Shown piece by piece: positions 1 to 9,571 of a stretch of DNA of 64,000 bases (position 1 is the first letter of the stretch; each line of letters opens with the position of its first letter). The stretch lies in the NCBI RefSeq assembly GCF_039621855.1, contig NZ_CP155071.1, positions 2,728,001 through 2,792,000 of the forward strand. Reading direction: 5' to 3'. The notes beneath the pieces were generated by a model. That model ran no database searches. It was given only the letters and a program-made list of their open reading frames with translations, and had not been told where the DNA came from. A program made the position numbers and the translations under genes. This DNA comes from Erwinia sp. HDF1-3R (GTDB taxonomy: Bacteria > Pseudomonadota > Gammaproteobacteria > Enterobacterales > Enterobacteriaceae).

Positions 1-320
1 GCGACACCGACCACGCCGGCGATAAGCTGCCACTGCCAGGCCACGCCAAAGCGGGTTTGCAGCACCAGGCGCCAGACGTCGACATTGCTCACGTCCTGCC
101 AGCCGTTGCCCATCATGCCGGTTTGAATCACCAGCAGTAGCACCGCCGTTAGCAGCGAGGCGATAGCGCCTGACTTAAGCAGTGGAGAGAGTCGCACCGA
201 CATATGCGCCCTGAATTGGGCGGGCGCCAGGAAGACAGTAAAGGCGCTGGCGCCGGTTAGCGTGAGCAGCGCCATAAAGTGCAGCCAGCGGCACAGCACC
301 CAGCACAGGCTGACAGACAT
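1..320 (-). CDS. copD: Copper resistance protein CopD family, N-terminal part (runs off window)
   Basis: Reading down from an ATG at 320, the frame stays open to the window edge (about 106 residues). It begins MSVSLCWVLCRWLHFMALL and continues through hydrophobic segments, as expected for the inner-membrane CopD/YebZ family. The start lies one base after the copC stop codon, so the two are one transcript; copC-copD (yobA-yebZ) adjacency is the usual enterobacterial order. The family is associated with copper uptake or handling across the inner membrane. The C-terminal part lies outside the window, so integrity cannot be judged. Confidence 0.85.
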   Translation of the reverse strand, partial: MSVSLCWVLCRWLHFMALLTLTGASAFTVFLAPAQFRAHMSVRLSPLLKSGAIASLLTAVLLLVIQTGMMGNGWQDVSNVDVWRLVLQTRFGVAWQWQLIAGVVGV

Positions 321-321
321 A

Positions 322-684
322 TTACTTCACGCTAAAGGTGTAGTTCCCATTGGTTTTGTGCCCGTCAACCGACAGCACGTGCCAGTTGACCTGGTACTGG
401 CCGCCTGGCAGTGGCTGCTTCAGGGGGACAATCAGCTGGTTGTGCTGTTTTGGCGCGCGTTCGGCCTTTTCCAGCGGCACGGCCTGCTGGCTGGCATTGA
501 GCACGTCTACGCCGCTAAAGGCGGGTTCGATATCCTCAGAGAAGGTCAGCGTCAGGGCCTGCGGAGAAGCCTCTACGTTGGCGTTCGCTGCCGGATACTG
601 GCTTTTCAGGTGGGCATGAGCAGAAGCCTGCTGCGAGAACGCGGCCGCGAGTGCCAGCGTAAAAACCATTGAGAACTTACGCAT
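322..684 (-). CDS. copC: Periplasmic copper-binding protein CopC (YobA)
   Basis: About 120 residues with a Sec signal peptide (MRKFSMVFTLALAAAFSQQASA) and a mature start at HAHLKSQYP. The new N-terminal His and the later HVLSVDGHKTNGNYTF block are the copper-site regions of the CopC beta-sandwich family. I chose the ATG at 684 rather than the one at 690 because AGGA lies about 7 bases upstream of the former and is too close to the latter. It binds periplasmic copper and probably works with the CopD partner encoded one base downstream. Length is typical of the family. Confidence 0.9.
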   Translation of the reverse strand: MRKFSMVFTLALAAAFSQQASAHAHLKSQYPAANANVEASPQALTLTFSEDIEPAFSGVDVLNASQQAVPLEKAERAPKQHNQLIVPLKQPLPGGQYQVNWHVLSVDGHKTNGNYTFSVK

Positions 685-847
685 AATCATCCTATTATCC
701 TTTGCCTGGCAACCTGTTGGCTGCGCTAAGGCCGAAAGAATACTCCGCTTAAAATAAGGTGTCGAGCCGATAAGGGCGATTCCCGCCGTGAGGCTTGCGA
801 AAGTCGCGCAACTGCTTTACTTTTGGCGCGGATATCAGGAGATCCCC

Positions 848-1078
848 ATGAAATACAATCTGGCTGAAGTGTCCCAGGAAGAGAAAGATAAGGTTAACGT
901 GGACCTTGCCGCCGCAGGTGTGGCCTTTAAAGAGCGGTATAATATGCCGGTCATTGCTGAAATGGTTGAGCGCGAACAGCCAGAAGCGCTGCGTGACTGG
1001 TTTCGTCAGCGACTGGTGCAGTACCGGCAGGCATCGCTCAGCCTTTCCCGTCTGCCCTATGAACCCAAACTAAAATAG
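848..1078 (+). CDS. holE: DNA polymerase III theta subunit HolE
   Basis: 76 residues, the same length as E. coli theta, with the diagnostic core [20 protein letters not shown] and the C-terminal [12 protein letters not shown]. The frame is open upstream to 788, but the ATG at 848 has a clear AGGAG at 837-841 and gives the family length. Theta binds the epsilon proofreading subunit in the polymerase III core and stabilises it. It is flanked by copC (divergent) and yobB, as in E. coli. Confidence 0.95.
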   Translation: MKYNLAEVSQEEKDKVNVDLAAAGVAFKERYNMPVIAEMVEREQPEALRDWFRQRLVQYRQASLSLSRLPYEPKLK

Positions 1079-1162
1079 CGTTAAATTTATGGCTTCCCCG
1101 CTTGTTTTTCCCGGTCGCTTCGGTTGATATAGCGCTTCATCACAGCCCCAGCAGGAAAGCCT

Positions 1163-1906
1163 ATGTCCGTGTGGAGTATTGCCGCTGCACAGTCAGGATC
1201 GCGTCCCGGTCAAACCGAGTGGAACATTTCGCGCCATCTTGAATTTATACATCAGGCCGCCCGACTTAACGTCGACGTCCTGATCTTCCCTGAACTCTCT
1301 CTCACTGGCTACGAGTTAGCGCTGGCAGCAACCCTGGCGATGTCGCTGGACGATCCCCGCCTGCAGGTTTTTGCCGATGCGGCCAGCCAATACCACATGA
1401 CGATTATCGTCGGCCTGCCGCTCAGGGACGAAAATCGTACGCTGCTTGCCGCCATCACTTTTTTACCGGAAGGAACACGCATCGCCTACGGTAAGCGCAA
1501 TCTGTTTGGCGATGAGAAGCAGATATTTCAGATCGGTGAGAGCATCCCCCTGTTCGGTTATCCCCGGCATCAGGTGGCGATGGCAATCTGTGCCGACATC
1601 AGCGTGGAGGCCTTCGCCCGCGAGGCGGCACAGCGCGGGGCAAATTTATATGCCACCGGGGTGCTGGTCTCTAAGCAGGGCTACCAGAAGGACTGTGACT
1701 TTCTTGCCCGCTGGTCGCGCGAATACAAAATGGCGGTCTTAATGGCTAACCACGCCCTGCCCACTGGTGGCTACCAGAGCGCCGGTCAGAGTGCGCTGTG
1801 GGATGAAACCGGACAACAGATTGTGCTGGGGGGCAGCGGCGAAGAGCTGGTCATTGCCCGCAGACAGGGTAAAGATTGGCAAGGCGAAGTGCATTCTGTA
1901 GGCTAA
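1163..1906 (+). CDS. yobB: Carbon-nitrogen hydrolase family protein YobB
   Basis: 247 residues of the nitrilase superfamily. The Glu-Lys-Cys triad is readable: Glu44 in IFPELSLTGYE, Lys111 in YGKRNLF and Cys143 in AICADIS. These enzymes hydrolyse non-peptide C-N bonds such as nitriles or amides; the substrate here is unknown. It follows holE by 84 bases and precedes exoX by 27 bases, the E. coli order. The triad suggests an active enzyme. Confidence 0.88.
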   Translation: MSVWSIAAAQSGSRPGQTEWNISRHLEFIHQAARLNVDVLIFPELSLTGYELALAATLAMSLDDPRLQVFADAASQYHMTIIVGLPLRDENRTLLAAITFLPEGTRIAYGKRNLFGDEKQIFQIGESIPLFGYPRHQVAMAICADISVEAFAREAAQRGANLYATGVLVSKQGYQKDCDFLARWSREYKMAVLMANHALPTGGYQSAGQSALWDETGQQIVLGGSGEELVIARRQGKDWQGEVHSVG

Positions 1907-1933
1907 CGGTCAGATTTTCAAAAGGGACGCATT

Positions 1934-2596
1934 ATGCTGCGCGTAATAGATACTGAAACCTGTGGATTGCAGGGCGGGATTGTTGAAATAGCCTCCGTGG
2001 ATGTGGTGGGTGGAACCATTATCAATCCCATGAGCGATTTGGTGTGTCCGGATCGCCCCATCGGCCGCCAGGCGATGGCGATTCATCGCATTACGGAAGC
2101 GATGGTTGCCGATAAACCACCCATTGAGCAGGTTATCAGCCGCTATCACGGCAGCGCGTTTTACGTAGCGCATAACGCCAGCTTTGACCGCAGAATGCTG
2201 CCGGAGATGCACGGAGAATGGATTTGCACCATGACGCTGGCACGCGGCCTGTGGCCGGGGCGTAAGTATGGTAATCAGGCACTGCGCGAATCGTTGCAGC
2301 TGGAGGTGGAGACGCCGCCGGGCCTGCATGCCCACCGGGCGCTGTATGACTGCTATGTAACGGCGGCACTGCTGATCCGCATCATGGATTTTTCCGGCTG
2401 GGATGAGGCGGAACTGGTTCGCCGGATGAACGTTCGCGGCTCCAGCAGCACCTTCCCTTTTGGCAAATATCGCGGCAGTAAAATCGACGAGGTGGCAAAG
2501 CGCGACCCCGGCTATCTTAAATGGATGCTGAAAAACATCCCCGACCTGAAGCCCGACCTTCGCGGTGCGATGGAACGGGCGTTGTCAGCAGACTAG
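1934..2596 (+). CDS. exoX: Exodeoxyribonuclease X
   Basis: 220 residues of the DEDDh 3'-5' exonuclease family. Visible motifs: Asp6 and Glu8 in VIDTETCG, Asp85 in HNASFDRRM, and His134 with Asp139 in [11 protein letters not shown]. ExoX degrades DNA 3'-5' and takes part in mismatch repair and recombination. A C-terminal tail containing [24 protein letters not shown] matches the short DNA-binding extension of the family. An AAAAGGG ribosome site precedes the ATG. The stop overlaps the convergent ptrB stop. Confidence 0.93.
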   Translation: MLRVIDTETCGLQGGIVEIASVDVVGGTIINPMSDLVCPDRPIGRQAMAIHRITEAMVADKPPIEQVISRYHGSAFYVAHNASFDRRMLPEMHGEWICTMTLARGLWPGRKYGNQALRESLQLEVETPPGLHAHRALYDCYVTAALLIRIMDFSGWDEAELVRRMNVRGSSSTFPFGKYRGSKIDEVAKRDPGYLKWMLKNIPDLKPDLRGAMERALSAD

Positions 2597-4659
2597 TGTG
2601 CATTACCCGCGCTGAGCGTCTCCTGCGCCAGCGCAATGATAAAGGCATACTCCATTGCCACCCCTTCATAAGATTTGAACCTGCCTGATTTCCCGCCGTG
2701 TCCGGCATCCATATCCGTGCACAGCAGCAGCAGGTTGTCATCCGTTTTCAGCTCGCGCAGCTTCGCCACCCATTTAGCAGGCTCCCAGTACTGAACCTGT
2801 GAGTCGTGCAGACCGGTGGTCACCAGCATATGCGGATAGGCCTGACGGCTAACGCAGTCGTAGGGGCTGTACTGAGATATGTAGCGATAGTACTGCTCCT
2901 CCGCTGGGTTGCCCCACTCGTCATATTCACCGGTGGTGAGCGGAATGGACTCGTCCAGCATGGTGGTGACGACATCGACAAAAGGGACCTGCGCCACAAC
3001 GCCGTGGAAACGGTCCGGCACCATATTGATAACGGCCCCCATCAGCAGGCCACCCGCGCTACCGCCCATGGCATAGAGCTTTTGTGGATCGCCATAGCCG
3101 CGTTCCACCAGCGCGTTGGTGACATCAATAAAGTCGTGGAAGGTATTCAACTTATTCAGTAGCCGGCCATCGTCATACCACTGCTGCCCCAATTCGCCGC
3201 CGCCGCGAACATGCGCCAGTACAAACACAAAGCCGCGATCGAGCAGGCTCAGGCGGCTGGCGCTAAAGTCGGCATCCATACTGCTGCCGTAGGAGCCATA
3301 GCCATAAACCAGCATCGGGTTTTTACCGGGACGGAAATGCTCCCGGTGGTAGACCAGCGAAACCGGCACCTCCACGCCGTCGCGCCCCTTGATCCACTGG
3401 TGCTCGCTTTTATAGTGGCTGGCATCGAACCCTTTCACTTCAGCCTGCTTAAGCACCCGACGCTCGCCGCTGTCCATGTCCATCTCAAACAGGGTGTCTG
3501 GCGTGGTCATCGAGGAGTAGCCGTAGCGCAGCCTGTTAGTCTCGGGGTTGGGGTTGTAGGCCAGCCAGGTCACATAGGCCGGATCGTCATAGGCGATACC
3601 AAAGGACTCGCCGCTTTTCCTGTCGATCTGCCGCAGGCTGGTTAGGCCGCGCTGCCGCTCTTCCACCACCAGCCAGTCGCGAAACAGGCTGAAATCCTCC
3701 AGCACAATGTGTTCGCGTGCGGGGATCAGCGTTTCCCAGCTATTTTCACGGAAGTGATCGGTGCGGTAGAGCCCGAAGTTTTTTCCTTCACGATTCGACC
3801 GCACATAGAAGTGATGCTGATAATGGTCGAGGGTATATTCGTGATCTTTGCGGCGCGGGCTGAACACCTGAGGTGCGGTGTCCGCATATTCGGCATCCAG
3901 CAGCAGAATTTCACTGGTGGTACTACTGTTCAGCGCAATAAGGATAAAGTGCTCGGAGGTGGTCTTATGCACGCTGACGTAAAACGTGTCATCTTTCTCT
4001 TCATACACCAGCTCATCTTCCTGCTGCGGGGTGCCCAGCCTGTGTCGCCATACCTGCCAGGGCAGCAGGGTTTGCTTGTCCTTCAGGACATAGTAAAGCG
4101 TCGTGCTGTCGTTGGCCCAGACAAAGCTTGATGACACATTTTCCAGCACTTCATCGTACCAGTGCCCCGTTTCCAGATTGCAGAAGCGAATGCCGTACTG
4201 GCGGCGGGAAAGAAAGTCTTCAGCCAGCGCCATAATGGTGTTGTCCGGAGAAATACCCAGCCCGCCCAGCGTGTAAAATTCACTGCGTGCGGCGCGGTGG
4301 TTACCGTCTATCAACGTCTGCCATACGTCGGGCGCATCAGTATTTTCAGGCTGGCGGGTATAGATAGCGTACTCATTCCCCTCTTCATAGCGGCGCTGGT
4401 AGCGGTAGCCGTTTTTGATATAGGGCACCGAGCGATCGCGCTGTGGAATGCGATCGACAATTTCTTTTAACAGCCGGTCCTGAAGCGCCTGCTGCGACTG
4501 CATCACCGCCCTGCCGTAATCATTTTCGGCATGAAGATAGTCCAGCACGTCGGGATCGTCACGCTGGTCATCGCGCAGCCAGTAATAATTATCTGTTCGC
4601 GTATCGCCATGCAGCGTCATCTCGAAAGGTTTTTTTCTGGCTATCGGTGGTGTTTTCAT
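2593..4659 (-). CDS. ptrB: Oligopeptidase B
   Basis: About 688 residues, the size of S9A-family oligopeptidase B. An N-terminal beta-propeller is followed by an alpha/beta-hydrolase domain with the nucleophile in [10 protein letters not shown] and the catalytic His in [10 protein letters not shown]. The enzyme is cytosolic and cleaves short peptides after Arg or Lys. The frame is open to a GTG at 4677, but the ATG at 4659 aligns better with the family N-terminus (DNYYWLRDD near residue 25); neither has a strong ribosome site. Its TAG stop shares the palindrome CTAG with the exoX stop, so the genes converge with a 4-base overlap. Confidence 0.92.
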   Translation of the reverse strand: MKTPPIARKKPFEMTLHGDTRTDNYYWLRDDQRDDPDVLDYLHAENDYGRAVMQSQQALQDRLLKEIVDRIPQRDRSVPYIKNGYRYQRRYEEGNEYAIYTRQPENTDAPDVWQTLIDGNHRAARSEFYTLGGLGISPDNTIMALAEDFLSRRQYGIRFCNLETGHWYDEVLENVSSSFVWANDSTTLYYVLKDKQTLLPWQVWRHRLGTPQQEDELVYEEKDDTFYVSVHKTTSEHFILIALNSSTTSEILLLDAEYADTAPQVFSPRRKDHEYTLDHYQHHFYVRSNREGKNFGLYRTDHFRENSWETLIPAREHIVLEDFSLFRDWLVVEERQRGLTSLRQIDRKSGESFGIAYDDPAYVTWLAYNPNPETNRLRYGYSSMTTPDTLFEMDMDSGERRVLKQAEVKGFDASHYKSEHQWIKGRDGVEVPVSLVYHREHFRPGKNPMLVYGYGSYGSSMDADFSASRLSLLDRGFVFVLAHVRGGGELGQQWYDDGRLLNKLNTFHDFIDVTNALVERGYGDPQKLYAMGGSAGGLLMGAVINMVPDRFHGVVAQVPFVDVVTTMLDESIPLTTGEYDEWGNPAEEQYYRYISQYSPYDCVSRQAYPHMLVTTGLHDSQVQYWEPAKWVAKLRELKTDDNLLLLCTDMDAGHGGKSGRFKSYEGVAMEYAFIIALAQETLSAGNAH

Positions 4660-4879
4660 CACATCTGTCCCGCTCACTAAAACATATGCACTAAGGGTGG
4701 CATGTTGCTGCGATGAATGCCAGGTAACGATAAAGTGTGATCTGAAGCACGTTCTGAAGCGATGACTATACTCATTACTCTGCCAGCAACCTCAGACCCT
4801 CGCCAGGGCGATATCAGGCAGATGTGAGGCCTGACGACGGCCCGCAGATTTTACTGCACATTTTTAAAAGGGAGCAGAT

Positions 4880-5707
4880 ATGCGCTTTAGTAATAACCCA
4901 CTGTTTATCAACACCGTTTTGCTGGGTGGCACGCCTGAAGAGAAGCTGATTGCTGCGTCTAAAGCTGGCTTTCAGCAGGTTGAGCTTTGGCGTCAGGACG
5001 TGGAAAACGCGAAAGGCAATGCACAGGACGTAGGGACGTTTACCCGGGAACAAAAACTTTCTCTGACGGATTACCAGGTGCTGCTGGATTTTGACGGTGC
5101 GCCGGATGGCGAGCGTGAAGATAAGCGTAAGCTGGCCCTTAAGATGCTGGATACGGCCGTAAGCCTGGGCGCAACCACGCTACTCACCCCGGCATCTACG
5201 CATCATGCCTGCGTGGCCCATCGGGAAGAAGATGACCTGCGCTGGCTGGTGAAGGAGGCAGATAAACGTGGGCTGCGCGTGGCGTTTGAAGCGATGGCGT
5301 GGAGCACGCATATCAATACCACCGTTCAGGCATGGCAGATGGTGCAGCGAATCAATGCGCCCAACCTCGGGCTGGTCGTCGATGCGTTTCATATCTTTGC
5401 CCGCAACCGTACCATTGCCGATCTTGCGGGGATCCCGATGGAAAAGATTTTCCTCGTCCAGCTTTCAGATCTTAGCACCCTACCCGGGCAGGACCAGCTG
5501 ATAGATACCGCCCGCCACAGCCGACTGCTGCCTGGCCAGGGAAATTTCCCGCTCTACACGCTGCTGGACTACCTGGAAACTCAGGGTTATGCAGGCCCGC
5601 TTGGACTGGAGGTCTTTAACGACAGCTACCACCAGCAGGCTCCTGATGAAGTTGCGAAAGAGGCGATGCACGCCCTGAAACGCTGTATTGCCCAGCGGGG
5701 CCAGTAA
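4880..5707 (+). CDS. Sugar phosphate isomerase/epimerase-like TIM-barrel protein
   Basis: 275 residues of the xylose isomerase-like TIM-barrel superfamily. Candidate metal-ligand strands are FEAMAW, VDAFHIF and LEVFNDSY, in the expected order. GGGAGC precedes the ATG by about 6 bases. Relatives isomerise or epimerise sugars or take part in inositol or hydroxypyruvate metabolism, but the substrate cannot be read from sequence. It stands alone between ptrB and yebG and is absent at this position in E. coli, so it is a lineage-specific gene. Its composition resembles its neighbours. Confidence 0.8.
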   Translation: MRFSNNPLFINTVLLGGTPEEKLIAASKAGFQQVELWRQDVENAKGNAQDVGTFTREQKLSLTDYQVLLDFDGAPDGEREDKRKLALKMLDTAVSLGATTLLTPASTHHACVAHREEDDLRWLVKEADKRGLRVAFEAMAWSTHINTTVQAWQMVQRINAPNLGLVVDAFHIFARNRTIADLAGIPMEKIFLVQLSDLSTLPGQDQLIDTARHSRLLPGQGNFPLYTLLDYLETQGYAGPLGLEVFNDSYHQQAPDEVAKEAMHALKRCIAQRGQ

Positions 5708-5841
5708 AACCCGCTCAGCCCGGCGGGTCGCGTAACCGCTTAGGGTAGCATAACGGCTGCAAACCCCTTCCTATGCCGGTTGGTTCGCCGCACGACCTCG
5801 TATGATTATTCGCCCCGGCCTGCCGCTGGGGCGACTGACCG

Positions 5842-6267
5842 TTATGCCGCTTTTGGCGTACGGGCAGACTTACGTTTGCTCGCGTTAGCGGATGCACCCT
5901 CAGCGGTTTCTTCATCCAATTCATCCGCGGATGCCTGCACGTCTGTAGGCTGCTGCTCACTCACTTCAACAGGGTCAGCGCTATCAGCCTCTGCGCGGGC
6001 AGAAGCGTGATTCGCCTCTGCTTTTGCCCCTTCCGGCATTTTGCTGGTCTTCACAATATGCTGTACGGCATCCTTGTTCTCTGCCAGGAACAGGCCAAAG
6101 GCTTCACGCTGCTGCTCATCAAGCGCCACCGGCCCTTCACTCAGCCAGTCGCTGAAGACTTCAGCCATATCAAGCATTTTATCGTAGGCGTCCGCGTCTT
6201 TTTTACTGGCGAATGTCATCTTTTCCTCACCTTTTCTAACGACAACGTATTTTATCTCAACAGCCAT
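5842..6267 (-). CDS. yebG: SOS-induced protein YebG with long C-terminal tail
   Basis: 141 residues. The first 85 or so (MAVEIKYVVVRKGEEKM, DADAYDKMLDMAE, LSEGPVALDEQQREAFGL) are clearly YebG, a DNA damage-inducible protein of unknown function. I chose MAVEIK at 6267 over the upstream MSG because it matches the family start. The tail after residue 85 is Ala/Glu/Ser-rich, looks disordered, and ends in a basic KRKSARTPKAA. E. coli YebG is about 96 residues, so the tail is extended. A LexA box 19 bases upstream supports SOS control. It is divergent from purT, as in E. coli. Confidence 0.92.
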   Translation of the reverse strand: MAVEIKYVVVRKGEEKMTFASKKDADAYDKMLDMAEVFSDWLSEGPVALDEQQREAFGLFLAENKDAVQHIVKTSKMPEGAKAEANHASARAEADSADPVEVSEQQPTDVQASADELDEETAEGASANASKRKSARTPKAA

Positions 6268-6285
6268 TCCGCTCACCTCATTTAA

Positions 6286-6301
6286 CTGTATTTTTATACA
6301 G
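6286..6301. promoter_or_regulatory. LexA (SOS) box for yebG
   Basis: CTGTATTTTTATACAG matches the LexA consensus CTG-N10-CAG with an AT-rich centre. It lies 19 bases upstream of the yebG start, where it would block transcription. YebG is a known SOS gene. Confidence 0.9.
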
Positions 6302-6348
6302 TATAGCAGCAGGCTTTTTTTAGCTCAAGCCCGGAAAAGCAGATGAAT

Positions 6349-6364
6349 ACGCAAACGTTTTCGT
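6349..6364. promoter_or_regulatory. PurR operator for purT
   Basis: ACGCAAACGTTTTCGT is a full 16-base match to the PurR operator consensus, with the central CGNAAACGNTTNCG palindrome. It lies about 42 bases upstream of the purT ATG. This argues that the open frame upstream of 6406 is not translated, because the operator sits inside it. Confidence 0.92.
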
Positions 6365-6405
6365 TTATACTGCGCGCGTTTTTTTCCTCCAATCAGGTAG
6401 CAACT

Positions 6406-7584
6406 ATGACCACTCTCGGAACCGCGCTGCGCCCTGCCGCAACCCGCGTAATGCTGTTAGGATCAGGTGAACTGGGTAAGGAAGTCGCGCTGGAATGCCA
6501 GCGTCTTGGCGTCGAGGTGATTGCCGTCGATCGCTATGCCGATGCGCCCGCAATGCACGTGGCCCATCGTAGCCATGTGATCAATATGCTGGACGGCGAG
6601 GCGCTAAAATCACTCGTTGCGCTGGAGCGCCCTGACTATATCGTGCCGGAAATTGAAGCCATCGCCACGGATATGCTGGTTGAGCTGGAGAAACAGGGTC
6701 AGCATGTGGTGCCAACCGCCCGCGCGGCGCGTCTGACGATGAATCGTGAAGGTATTCGTCGCCTGGCTGCGGAAGAGCTCAGCTTACCCACCTCTTCCTA
6801 TCGTTTTGCCGACAGTGAAGCCGCTTTTTTGCAGGCCGCCGATGAAATTGGCTTCCCGTGCATCATTAAGCCGGTAATGAGCTCATCGGGTAAAGGTCAG
6901 AGTTTTATCCGCGATGCCTCACAATTGAGCGCTGCCTGGCAGTATGCTCAACAGGGTGGACGGGCGGGTGCCGGACGCGTCATCGTGGAGGGCGTGGTTA
7001 AGTTCGATTTTGAAATCACCCTTTTGACCGTGAGCGCGGTTGACGGCATCCATTTTTGCGCCCCCATTGGCCACCGTCAGGAAGACGGCGACTACCGTGA
7101 GTCCTGGCAGCCGCAGCAGATGAGCGATCTGGCCTTGCAGCGCGCGCAGCAGATAGCCGAAAAAGTGGTTAGCGCCCTTGGCGGCCACGGCCTGTTTGGC
7201 GTGGAGCTGTTTGTGTGCGGCGATGAGGTGGTATTCAGCGAAGTGTCACCGCGGCCACACGATACCGGCATGGTGACGTTGATTTCTCAGGATCTCTCCG
7301 AATTTGCCCTGCACGTTCGCGCCTTCCTCGGCCTGCCGATTGGCGGGATCCGCCAGTATGGCTGCGCGGCCTCTGCGGTGATCCTTCCCGAGCTGGAGAG
7401 CGATAATGTGCGGTTTGCAAATCTCGGCGCGGTACTGGGGGCCGGTTTGCAGATCCGCCTGTTCGGTAAGCCTGAGATTCAGGGTAAGCGCAGGCTGGGC
7501 GTCGCGCTGGCGACGGGTCAGGATTGCGACGATGCCGTTCAGCGCGCTGTCGCCTGTGCGGCAGGCATTAAGGTTAGCGGCTGA
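6406..7584 (+). CDS. purT: Formate-dependent phosphoribosylglycinamide formyltransferase (GAR transformylase 2)
   Basis: 392 residues, the family length. It has an N-terminal pre-ATP-grasp domain ([16 protein letters not shown]) and a central ATP-grasp domain ([29 protein letters not shown]). It converts GAR, formate and ATP to formyl-GAR in de novo purine synthesis. The frame opens at 6343, but [10 protein letters not shown] at 6406 is the family start and the PurR box lies upstream of it. It is divergent from yebG. Purine repression by PurR is expected. Confidence 0.96.
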   Translation: MTTLGTALRPAATRVMLLGSGELGKEVALECQRLGVEVIAVDRYADAPAMHVAHRSHVINMLDGEALKSLVALERPDYIVPEIEAIATDMLVELEKQGQHVVPTARAARLTMNREGIRRLAAEELSLPTSSYRFADSEAAFLQAADEIGFPCIIKPVMSSSGKGQSFIRDASQLSAAWQYAQQGGRAGAGRVIVEGVVKFDFEITLLTVSAVDGIHFCAPIGHRQEDGDYRESWQPQQMSDLALQRAQQIAEKVVSALGGHGLFGVELFVCGDEVVFSEVSPRPHDTGMVTLISQDLSEFALHVRAFLGLPIGGIRQYGCAASAVILPELESDNVRFANLGAVLGAGLQIRLFGKPEIQGKRRLGVALATGQDCDDAVQRAVACAAGIKVSG

Positions 7585-7678
7585 TACATCGAACAGATTC
7601 CGGCGGCGCAGGGCAGTCCCTGATAGCCGTTGGTGGAGCCAGTCGGATAGCCCCCATAAAGGGCCTGCCCCGTAAAAC

Positions 7679-7706
7679 TCGCGCAGCGTGCCATGACGCT
7701 GCGCGA
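7679..7706 (-). terminator. Probable intrinsic terminator downstream of zwf
   Basis: An 11-base perfect stem (TCGCGCAGCGT / ACGCTGCGCGA) with a 6-base loop starts 8 bases past the zwf stop. On the minus strand it is followed by GTTTT, a short U-tract, so it is weaker than a classic terminator. Confidence 0.55.
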
Positions 7707-7713
7707 AGAGGCG

Positions 7714-9189
7714 CTACTCGAACTCGTTCCAGGAGCGTCCGTCGCGGGTGATCATCGCGACAGAAGCAACGGGCCCCCAGGTTCCTGCCTGATACGGCTT
7801 AGGTGCTTCTTTATCGGCTGCCCATGCGTCCATGATGGAGTCAACCCATTTCCAGGCCTCTTCCACCTCATCACGGCGCACGAACAGCGCCTGAATACCC
7901 CGCATGGTTTCCAGTAACAGCCGCTCATAGGCATCTGCCAGGTGCGACTGGTTAAAGGTTTCCGAGAAGCTCAGGTCCAGCTTGGTGGTTTGCAGGTTAT
8001 GCTTATGATCAAGCCCTGGCACCTTGTTGAGGATCTGAATATCCACGCCCTCATCGGGCTGCAAACGGATGGTCAGCTTGTTCTGCGGCAGCTCCTGCCA
8101 GGACTCTTTGAACAGGTTCAGCGCGGGGTTTTTAAAATAGACCACCACTTCAGAGCACTTGGTCGGCAGACGCTTACCGGTACGCAGGTAGAAAGGCACG
8201 CCTGCCCAGCGCCAGTCGTCGATATCCACGCGGATAGAAACGAAGGTTTCGGTGCTGCTGGATTTGTTAGCATCCTCTTCTTCCAGGTAGCCAGGCACTT
8301 TTTTGCCCTGCACAAAGCCGGAGGTATACTGGCCCCGCACGGTTTTCTCACGCACGTTAGTATGATCGATGCGGCGCAGCGAGCGCAGAACTTTCACTTT
8401 CTCGTCACGAATGCGGTCAGCCGAGAGATCGGCCGGCGGCGACATGGCAATCATCGTCAGAACCTGTAGCAGGTGGTTCTGGATCATATCCCGCATCTGG
8501 CCAGCTTTGTCGAAATAGCCCCAGCGCCCTTCTATTCCCACTTCCTCCGCCACGGTGATCTGCACGTGATCGATGGTGCGGTTGTCCCAGTTAGACGCGA
8601 ACAGCGAGTTGGCAAAGCGCAGCGCCAGCAGGTTTAAAACCGTCTCTTTGCCCAGGTAGTGGTCAATACGGAACACCTGGTTTTCCTCGAAATATTCGCC
8701 AACCTGGTCGTTAATTTCGCGTGAGGTATCCAGCGACGTCCCCAGCGGTTTTTCCATTACTACGCGAGCGGGCTGGGCGTTGAGCTTCGCGGTGCCCAGG
8801 CCTTTACAAATCGCCCCAAAGGTACTTGGCGGCATGGCGAAGTAGTTGATGGTGACGCGGTTTTTCTGGTCGAGCATTTTACCCAGTTTAGGAAAATGCG
8901 AAGAGTCATTAACGTCGAGGTTGCAGAAGTCCAGACGATTGCTGAGCTTGTCCCACAGCGCCTCGTCAATCTTCTCCTTCATGAAGGTTTCAAGCGCTTC
9001 GCGAACCACCTTGGTATAAGCGGCCTTATCCCAGTCAGCGCGACCCACGCCAATAATGCGCGACTCCTCGTGGATCTGGCCGGCTTTTTCCAGCTGATAC
9101 AGGGAAGGCAATAGTTTCCGGCGCGCGAGATCGCCTTTGGCACCGAAAATAACCAGATCGCATGCCTGAGCCGTTTGTGTAACCGCCAT
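7714..9189 (-). CDS. zwf: Glucose-6-phosphate 1-dehydrogenase
   Basis: 491 residues from [20 protein letters not shown], identical in length to E. coli Zwf. It has the dinucleotide-binding [10 protein letters not shown] near the N-terminus and the active-site RIDHYLGKE. It oxidises glucose 6-phosphate to 6-phosphogluconolactone with NADP, opening the oxidative pentose phosphate and Entner-Doudoroff routes. The frame runs on to 9267, but the 9189 start has a GAGGAG-type ribosome site just upstream (AACGAGGAGATTATAATGG). It is divergent from hexR, its likely repressor. Confidence 0.96.
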   Translation of the reverse strand: MAVTQTAQACDLVIFGAKGDLARRKLLPSLYQLEKAGQIHEESRIIGVGRADWDKAAYTKVVREALETFMKEKIDEALWDKLSNRLDFCNLDVNDSSHFPKLGKMLDQKNRVTINYFAMPPSTFGAICKGLGTAKLNAQPARVVMEKPLGTSLDTSREINDQVGEYFEENQVFRIDHYLGKETVLNLLALRFANSLFASNWDNRTIDHVQITVAEEVGIEGRWGYFDKAGQMRDMIQNHLLQVLTMIAMSPPADLSADRIRDEKVKVLRSLRRIDHTNVREKTVRGQYTSGFVQGKKVPGYLEEEDANKSSSTETFVSIRVDIDDWRWAGVPFYLRTGKRLPTKCSEVVVYFKNPALNLFKESWQELPQNKLTIRLQPDEGVDIQILNKVPGLDHKHNLQTTKLDLSFSETFNQSHLADAYERLLLETMRGIQALFVRRDEVEEAWKWVDSIMDAWAADKEAPKPYQAGTWGPVASVAMITRDGRSWNEFE

Positions 9190-9498
9190 TATAATCTCCT
9201 CGTTGCAGGACGAGCCTGACCTGCTGATTCCATAAACATCCAGGCTCTTATTATCATTCTCTTTCAATACAATGTACTGCTTTTGGCCGGTCCACGTAAA
9301 CCTGACCGCTCTGTAACAGCACAGAGTATGCCATTTAAGCCGATTATATCGACGATACCGCCCTCAGGTCGGTTAGTTCATTCGTTCTTTTCAACGGTTT
9401 TGTGTCTGATGTCCGCGCTAAAAATACGATGTAGCTCAAACTCTGACAAAATAAACTGCGATTGCCGTCTCAATGCTGCCGCTGCCTGTTTAGCCCAT

Positions 9499-9513
9499 TG
9501 TATATTCTCTACA
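9499..9513. promoter_or_regulatory. Candidate HexR operator in the zwf-hexR intergenic region
   Basis: TGTATATTCTCTACA has the TGTA-N7-TACA layout of HexR sites in gammaproteobacteria. It lies 59 bases upstream of the hexR start, within the 382-base intergenic region (9190-9571) shared with divergent zwf. That region is otherwise non-coding and should hold both promoters; I could not assign other sites with confidence. Confidence 0.5.
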
Positions 9514-9571
9514 AATTGACATCGATTTCTCCTTTGAATGAAATCGTCAGAAAAGATGAGCGAAGCACGCC

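Noticed and set aside
6343-6405. N-terminal extension of PurT
   Set aside because: The PurR operator lies inside this stretch, and the family start is at 6406.
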